Shown: piece by piece, positions 29,520 to 33,814 of the stretch | How the letters are laid out: each line of letters begins with the position of its first letter | Position numbering within the stretch: position 1 is the first letter of the stretch | NCBI RefSeq assembly: GCF_000003605.2 | Contig: NW_003116199.1 | Coordinates: 1 to 33,814, forward strand | DNA length: 33,814 nt | DNA from: Saccoglossus kowalevskii | Taxonomy: Eukaryota > Hemichordata > Enteropneusta > Harrimaniidae | Direction: 5' to 3' | Program-made: the position numbers and the translations under genes | The notes under the pieces: generated by a model | Seen by the model: only the letters and a program-made list of their open reading frames with translations | What the model was told of the DNA's origin: nothing | The model's database searches: none

Positions 29520-29590
29520 TCCCATATGGTCTAGTGGTTAGGATTTGGCGCTTCACCGCCAAGGCCCGGGTTCAATTCCCGGTGTGGGAA
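29520..29590 (+). pseudogene. tRNA-Glu-like, 6-nt anticodon loop
   Basis: One T is deleted from the anticodon loop, which reads CTTCAC at 29551-29556. Everything else is consensus. Either U33 or the frame of the anticodon is lost. Its counterpart at 32080 is intact, so the deletion is recent or was corrected there. Confidence 0.7.
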
Positions 29591-29802
29591 TACCTGTTTT
29601 AGATTCCTGGTCAGTTGAACATCGCAGCTTGAATAAAATTCTCATAGACATTTTATTAAAAGATATAAATTGGCCTCTCGTATTTGTTGCCTTATTACAA
29701 GAGAATATATAATACACGACGTGCAGTTCATGTCACAAGTATCCTATTATATGCTTTACTTGTGTTTTCCCGATAAATAGGAAACGCCTTCATACGTCAA
29801 CG

Positions 29803-29873
29803 TCCCATATGTCTAGTGGTTAGGATTTGGCGCTTTCACCGCCAAGGCCCGGGTTCAATTCCAGGTGTGGGAA
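29803..29873 (+). pseudogene. tRNA-Glu-like, del10 plus C62A class
   Basis: It has del10 and C62A. Confidence 0.5.
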
Positions 29874-30086
29874 CACCTGTTTTAGATTCCTGGACAGTTG
29901 AACATCGCAGCTTGTATAAAATTCTCAAAGACAATTTAATTAAAAGATATAAATTGGCCACTCGTATTTGTTGCCTTATTACAAGAGAATATATAATACA
30001 CGACGTGCAGTTCATGTCACAAGTATCCTATTATATGCCTTACTTGTGTTTTCCCGATAAATAGGAAACGCCTTCATACGACAACG

Positions 30087-30158
30087 TCCCATATGGTCTA
30101 GTGGTTAGGATTTGGCGCTTTCACCGCCAAGGCCCGGGTTCAATTCCCGGTGTGGGAA
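30087..30158 (+). tRNA. tRNA-Glu-TTC: tRNA-Glu(UUC), exact consensus
   Basis: It matches all 72 reference positions. Confidence 0.95.
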
Positions 30159-30371
30159 TACATGTTTTAGATTCCTGGTCAGTTGAACATCGCAGCTTGA
30201 ATAAAATTCTCAAAGACAATTTAATTAAAAGATATAAATTGGCCTCTCGTATTTGTTGCCTTATTACAAGAAAATATATAATACACGACGTGCAGTTCAT
30301 GTCACAAGTATCCTATTATATGCCTTACTTGTGTTTTCCCGATAAATAGGAAACGCCTTCATACGTCAACG

Positions 30372-30442
30372 TCCCATATGTCTAGTGGTTAGGATTTGGC
30401 GCTTTCACCGCCAAGGCCCGGGTTCAATTCCCGGTGTGGGAA
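30372..30442 (+). tRNA. tRNA-Glu(UUC), del10 only
   Basis: The only change is del10. Confidence 0.5.
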
Positions 30443-30655
30443 TACCTGTTTTAGATTCCTGGTCAGTTGCACATCGCAGCTTGTATAAAATTCTCAAAGA
30501 CAATTTAATTAAAAGATATAAATTGGCCACTCGTATTTGTTGCCTTATTACAAGAGAATATATAATACACGACTTGCATTTCATGTCACAAGCATCCGAT
30601 TGTATGCCATACTTGTGTTTTCCCGATAAATAGGAAACGCCTTCAAATGTCAACG

Positions 30656-30727
30656 TCCCATATGGTTTAGTGGTTAGGATTTGTCGCTTTCACCGCCAAG
30701 GCTCGGGTTCAATTCCCGGTGTGAGAA
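30656..30727 (+). pseudogene. tRNA-Glu-like, GTCGC class
   Basis: It has C12T, G29T, C48T and G69A. Confidence 0.65.
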
Positions 30728-30940
30728 CACCCGTTTTAGATTCCTGGTCAATTGAAGATCGCAGCTTGTACAAAATTCTCAAAGACAATTTAAATAAAAG
30801 ATATAAATTGGCCTGTCGTATTTGTTGCCTTATTACAAGAGAATATATAATACACGACGTGCAGTTCATGTCACAAGTATCCTATTATATGCCTTACTTG
30901 TGTTTTCCCGATAAATAGGAAACGCCTTCATACGACAACG

Positions 30941-31012
30941 TCCCATACGGTCTAGTGGTTAGGATTTGGCGCTTTCACCGCCAAGGCCCGGGTTCAATTC
31001 CCGGTGTGGGAA
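30941..31012 (+). tRNA. tRNA-Glu(UUC), T8C
   Basis: The only change is T8C. Base 8 is almost always U in tRNAs and is also the first base of the A box. Confidence 0.55.
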
Positions 31013-31225
31013 TACCTGTTTTAGATTCCTGGTCAGTTGAACATCGCAGCTTGAATAAAATTCTCAAAGACAATTTAATTAAAAGATATAAATTGGCCTC
31101 TCGTATTTGTTGCCTTATTACAAGAAAATATATAATACACGACGTGCAGTTCATGTCACAAGTATCCTATTATATGCCTTACTTGTGTTTTCCCGATAAA
31201 TAGGAAACGCCTTCATACGTCAACG

Positions 31226-31296
31226 TCCCATATGTCTAGTGGTTAGGATTTGGCGCTTTCACCGCCAAGGCCCGGGTTCAATTCCAGGTGTGGGAA
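31226..31296 (+). pseudogene. tRNA-Glu-like, del10 plus C62A class
   Basis: It has del10 and C62A. Its spacer has AAATATGAA instead of AAATAGGAA. Confidence 0.5.
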
Positions 31297-31509
31297 CACC
31301 TGTTTTAGATTCCTGGACAGTTGAACATCGCAGCTTGTATAAAATGCTCATAGACAATTTAATTAAAAGATATAAATTGGCCTCTCGTATTTGTTGCCTT
31401 ATTACAAGAGAATATATAATACACGACGTGCAGTTCATGTCACAAGTATTCTATTATATGCCTTACTTGTGTTTTTCCGATAAATATGAAACGCCTTCAT
31501 ACGACAATG

Positions 31510-31581
31510 TCCCATATGGTCTAGTGGTTAGGATTTGGCGCTTTCACCGCCAAGGCCCGGGTTCAATTCCCGGTGTGGGAA
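31510..31581 (+). tRNA. tRNA-Glu-TTC: tRNA-Glu(UUC), exact consensus
   Basis: It matches all 72 reference positions. The leader is GACAATG rather than GACAACG. Confidence 0.95.
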
Positions 31582-31794
31582 TACCTGTTTTAGATTCCTG
31601 GTCAGTTGCACATCGCAGCTTGTATAAAATTCTCAAAGACAATTTAATTAAAAGATATAAATTGGCCACTCATATTTGTTGCCTTATTACAAGAGAATAT
31701 ATAATACACGACTTGCATTTCATGTCACAAGCATCCGATTGTATGCCATACTTGTGTTTTCCCGATAAATAGGAAACGCCTTCAAATGTCAACG

Positions 31795-31866
31795 TCCCAT
31801 ATGGTTTAGTGGTTAGGATTTGTCGCTTTCACCGCCAAGGCTCGGGTTCAATTCCCGGTGTGAGAA
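31795..31866 (+). pseudogene. tRNA-Glu-like, GTCGC class
   Basis: It has C12T, G29T, C48T and G69A. Confidence 0.65.
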
Positions 31867-32079
31867 CACCCGTTTTAGATTCCTGGTCAATTGAACATCG
31901 CAGCATGTACAAAATTCTCAAAGACAATTTAAATAAAATATATAAATTGGCCTCTCGTATTTGTTGCCTTATTACAAGAGAATATATAATACACGACGTG
32001 CAGTTCATGTCACAAGTATCCTATTATATGCCTTACTTGTGTTTTCCCGATAAATAGGAAACGCCTTCATACGACAACG

Positions 32080-32151
32080 TCCCATATGGTCTAGTGGTTA
32101 GGATTTGGCGCTTTCACCGCCAAGGCCCGGGTTCAATTCCCGGTGTGGGAA
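32080..32151 (+). tRNA. tRNA-Glu-TTC: tRNA-Glu(UUC), exact consensus
   Basis: It matches all 72 reference positions. Confidence 0.95.
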
Positions 32152-32364
32152 TACCTGTTTTAGATTCCTGGTCAGTTGAACATCGCAGCTTGAATAAAAT
32201 TCTCAAAGACAATTTAATTAAAAGATATAAATTGGCCTCTCGTATTTGTTGCCTTATTACAAGAGAATATATAATACACGACGTGCAGTTCATGTCACAA
32301 GTATCCTATTATATGCCTTACTTGTGTTTTCCCGATAAATAGGAAACGCCTTCATACGTCAACG

Positions 32365-32435
32365 TCCCATATGTCTAGTGGTTAGGATTTGGCGCTTTCA
32401 CCGCCAAGGCCCGGGTTCAATTCCAGGTGTGGGAA
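32365..32435 (+). pseudogene. tRNA-Glu-like, del10 plus C62A class
   Basis: It has del10 and C62A. Confidence 0.5.
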
Positions 32436-32648
32436 CACCTGTTTTAGATTCCTGGACAGTTGAACATCGCAGCTTGTATAAAATGCTCATAGACAATTTA
32501 ATTAAAAGATATAAATTGGCCTCTCGTATTTGTTGCCTTATTACAAGAGAATATATAATACACGACGTGCAGTTCATGTCACAAGTATCCTACTATATGC
32601 CTTACTTGTGTTTTCCCGATAAATAGGAAACGCCTTCATTCGACAACG

Positions 32649-32720
32649 TCCCATATGGTCTAGTGGTTAGGATTTGGCGCTTTCACCGCCAAGGCCCGGG
32701 TTCAATTCCCTGTGTGGGAA
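32649..32720 (+). tRNA. tRNA-Glu(UUC), one change
   Basis: The only change is G63T (mismatch with C49 in the T-stem). Confidence 0.65.
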
Positions 32721-32933
32721 TACCTGTTTTAGATTCCTGGTCAGTTGAATATCGCAGCTTGTATAAAATTCTCAAAGACAATTTAATTAAAAGATATAAA
32801 TTGGCCTCTCGTATTTGTTGCCTCATTACAAGAGAATATATAATACACGACTTGCAGTTCATGTCACAAGCATCCGATTGTATGCCATACTAGTGTCTTC
32901 CCGACAAATAGGAAACGCCTTCATACGTCAACG

Positions 32934-33005
32934 TCCCATATGGTCTAGTGGTTAGGATTTGGCGCTTTCACCGCCAAGGCCTGGGTTCAATTCCCGATGT
33001 GAGAA
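32934..33005 (+). pseudogene. tRNA-Glu-like, degenerate
   Basis: It has C49T, G64A and G69A, so both the T-stem and the acceptor are weakened. Confidence 0.6.
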
Positions 33006-33199
33006 CACCCGTTTTAGTACTCTGGTCAGTTGAACATCGCAGCTTGTATAAAATGCTCATAGGCAATTTAATTAAAATATATAAATTGGCCTGTCGTATT
33101 TGTTGCCTTATTTCAAGAGAATATATAATACACGACGTGCAGTTCATGTCACAAGCATCCGATTGTATGCCATACTTATGTTTTCCCGATAAATAGGAA

Positions 33200-33247
33200 T
33201 AAGTATCCTATCATATGCCTTACTTGTATTTTCCCGATAAATAGGAA
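33200..33247 (+). repeat. Extra 48-bp partial spacer duplication
   Basis: The spacer end (AAGTATCC to ATAGGAA, with the hairpin arms) appears a second time with no tRNA between, making this unit 333 bp. The inserted piece is of the TCCTATCATATGCC type otherwise seen near 13647, so it was copied from another unit. Confidence 0.8.
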
Positions 33248-33266
33248 ACGCCTTCATACGACAACG

Positions 33267-33338
33267 TCCCATATGGTCTAGTGGTTTGGATTTGGCGCTT
33301 TCACCGCCAAGGCCCGGGTTCAATTCCTGGTGTGGGAA
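33267..33338 (+). tRNA. tRNA-Glu(UUC), variant
   Basis: It has A21T and C61T (G51-T61 wobble). The stems are otherwise intact. Confidence 0.6.
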
Positions 33339-33551
33339 TTCCTGTTTTAGATTCCTGGTCAGTTGAACATCGCAGCTTGTATACAATTCTCAAAGACAAT
33401 TTAATTAAAAGATATAAATTGGCCTCTCGTATTTGTTGCCTTATTACAAGAGAATATATAATACACGACGTGCAGTTCATGTCACAAGCATCCGATTGTA
33501 TGCCATACTCGTGTTTTCCCGATAAATAGGAAACGCTTTCAAATGTCAACG

Positions 33552-33661
33552 TCCCATATGGTCTAGTGGTTAGGATTTTGTGCAGTTCATGTCACAAGCA
33601 TCCGATTGTATGCCGTACTTGTGTTTTCCCGATAAATAGGAAACGCCTTCATACCACAACG
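33552..33661 (+). repeat. Short unit S10 (110 bp)
   Basis: It keeps consensus tRNA positions 1-27 and then TGTGCAG. Confidence 0.88.
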
Positions 33662-33733
33662 TCCCATATGGTCTAGTGGTTAGGATTTGGCGCTTTCACC
33701 GCCAAGGCCCGGGTTCAATTCCCGGTGTGGGAA
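33662..33733 (+). tRNA. tRNA-Glu-TTC: tRNA-Glu(UUC), exact consensus, last copy
   Basis: It matches all 72 reference positions and has a TTTT terminator. Its spacer is truncated by the window edge. Confidence 0.95.
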
Positions 33734-33814
33734 CACCTGTTTTAGATTCCTGGTCAGGTGTACATCGCAGCTTGTATAGAGAATGCTCATAGACAATTTA
33801 ATAAAAATATATAA

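Larger units (their letters stand above)
28950..30086 (+). repeat. Higher-order repeat theta, copy 1
   Basis: These four units pair with 31510-32648 at about 2560 bp. The single-base anticodon-loop deletion is present only in this copy. Confidence 0.8.
30087..30717 (+). repeat. Higher-order repeat eta, copy 2
   Basis: It is the partner of 27132-27762. Confidence 0.75.
31510..32648 (+). repeat. Higher-order repeat theta, copy 2
   Basis: It is the partner of 28950-30086, with an intact third tRNA. Confidence 0.8.
1..33814 (+). repeat. Tandem array of ~285-bp tRNA-Glu(UUC) repeat units
   Basis: The whole window is built from one monomer repeated head to tail in a single orientation. It contains 117 full units (mostly 284-285 bp) and 10 short units of 110 bp. 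Each full unit holds a tRNA-Glu-like gene and a spacer of about 213 bp, and the spacer is about as well conserved between units as the tRNA. The array is cut by both window edges, so its true length is unknown. Unit lengths of 280, 283, 287, 288, 292 and 333 bp mark local indels. No other gene interrupts it. Confidence 0.98.

Noticed and set aside
1-33814. CRISPR-like array because of regular repeats
   Set aside because: The repeated part is the whole 285-bp unit including the intervals. There are no unique spacers, no cas genes, and the units are eukaryotic tRNA genes.
1-33814. A dispersed tRNA-derived SINE family
   Set aside because: The copies are in strict tandem with the same orientation and phase, lack target-site duplications and A/T-rich tails, and keep a full cloverleaf with a Pol III stop right after the tRNA.
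1-33814. Bacterial or phage tRNA cluster
   Set aside because: No CCA is encoded, the B box and TTTT stop fit RNA polymerase III, and there are no bacterial genes, ribosome-binding sites or phage genes anywhere in the window.

Overview
The window is one continuous head-to-tail tandem array, all on the + strand, and it runs off both edges. The monomer is about 285 bp: a 72-nt tRNA-Glu gene (anticodon TTC, UUC in RNA) plus an AT-rich spacer of about 213 bp. I count 117 full-length tRNA copies and 10 short 110-bp units that keep only the first ~27 nt of the tRNA. I see no protein-coding gene. The many open frames of about 82 codons start on GTG inside the tRNA D-loop and recur only because the repeat recurs.

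The organism is a eukaryote, most likely an animal, but the sequence does not fix the lineage. The tRNA has an A box (TGGTCTAGTGG), a B box (GGTTCAATTCC), no encoded CCA, and a TTTT RNA polymerase III terminator starting 7 nt after the tRNA end. The acceptor and D-arm sequence (TCCCATATGGTCTAGTGGTTAGGAT) is typical of animal-type tRNA-Glu.

Numbering used in all entries is linear on the 72-nt consensus: acceptor 1-7 with 65-71; bases 8-9; D-stem 10-12 with 23-25; D-loop 13-22; anticodon stem 27-31 with 39-43; anticodon loop 32-38 (anticodon 34-36); variable 44-47; T-stem 48-52 with 60-64; T-loop 53-59; discriminator 72. 'Del10' means one base is lost at positions 9-10 (TATGTCT for TATGGTCT), giving a 71-nt copy.

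Layout. Positions 1 to about 12.6 kb form a left subarray in which nearly every copy is altered at position 10 (T, C or deleted). Private leaders are found there (CTTTCAAATGATAACG and CCTTTATAAGACCRCG), and only 2 copies match the consensus exactly. From about 12.6 to 16 kb lies a mixed zone of strongly degenerate copies, including one with a TTT (Lys-type) anticodon. From about 15.7 kb to the end the right subarray holds all ten short units and 10 of the 12 exact-consensus tRNAs. Higher-order repeats of 2 to 12 monomers (570, 1424, 1705, 1995, 2388, 2560, 2955, 3127 and 3811 bp offsets) overlie the monomer, which fits repeated unequal exchange and gene conversion.

Functionally there is one product, tRNA-Glu(UUC). 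At least 12 copies, and perhaps 30-40, look able to make it. The rest are tRNA-like pseudogenes that mostly keep the B box and the terminator. Whether the array serves tRNA supply, tRNA fragments, or a TFIIIC-bound chromatin role cannot be told from sequence alone.
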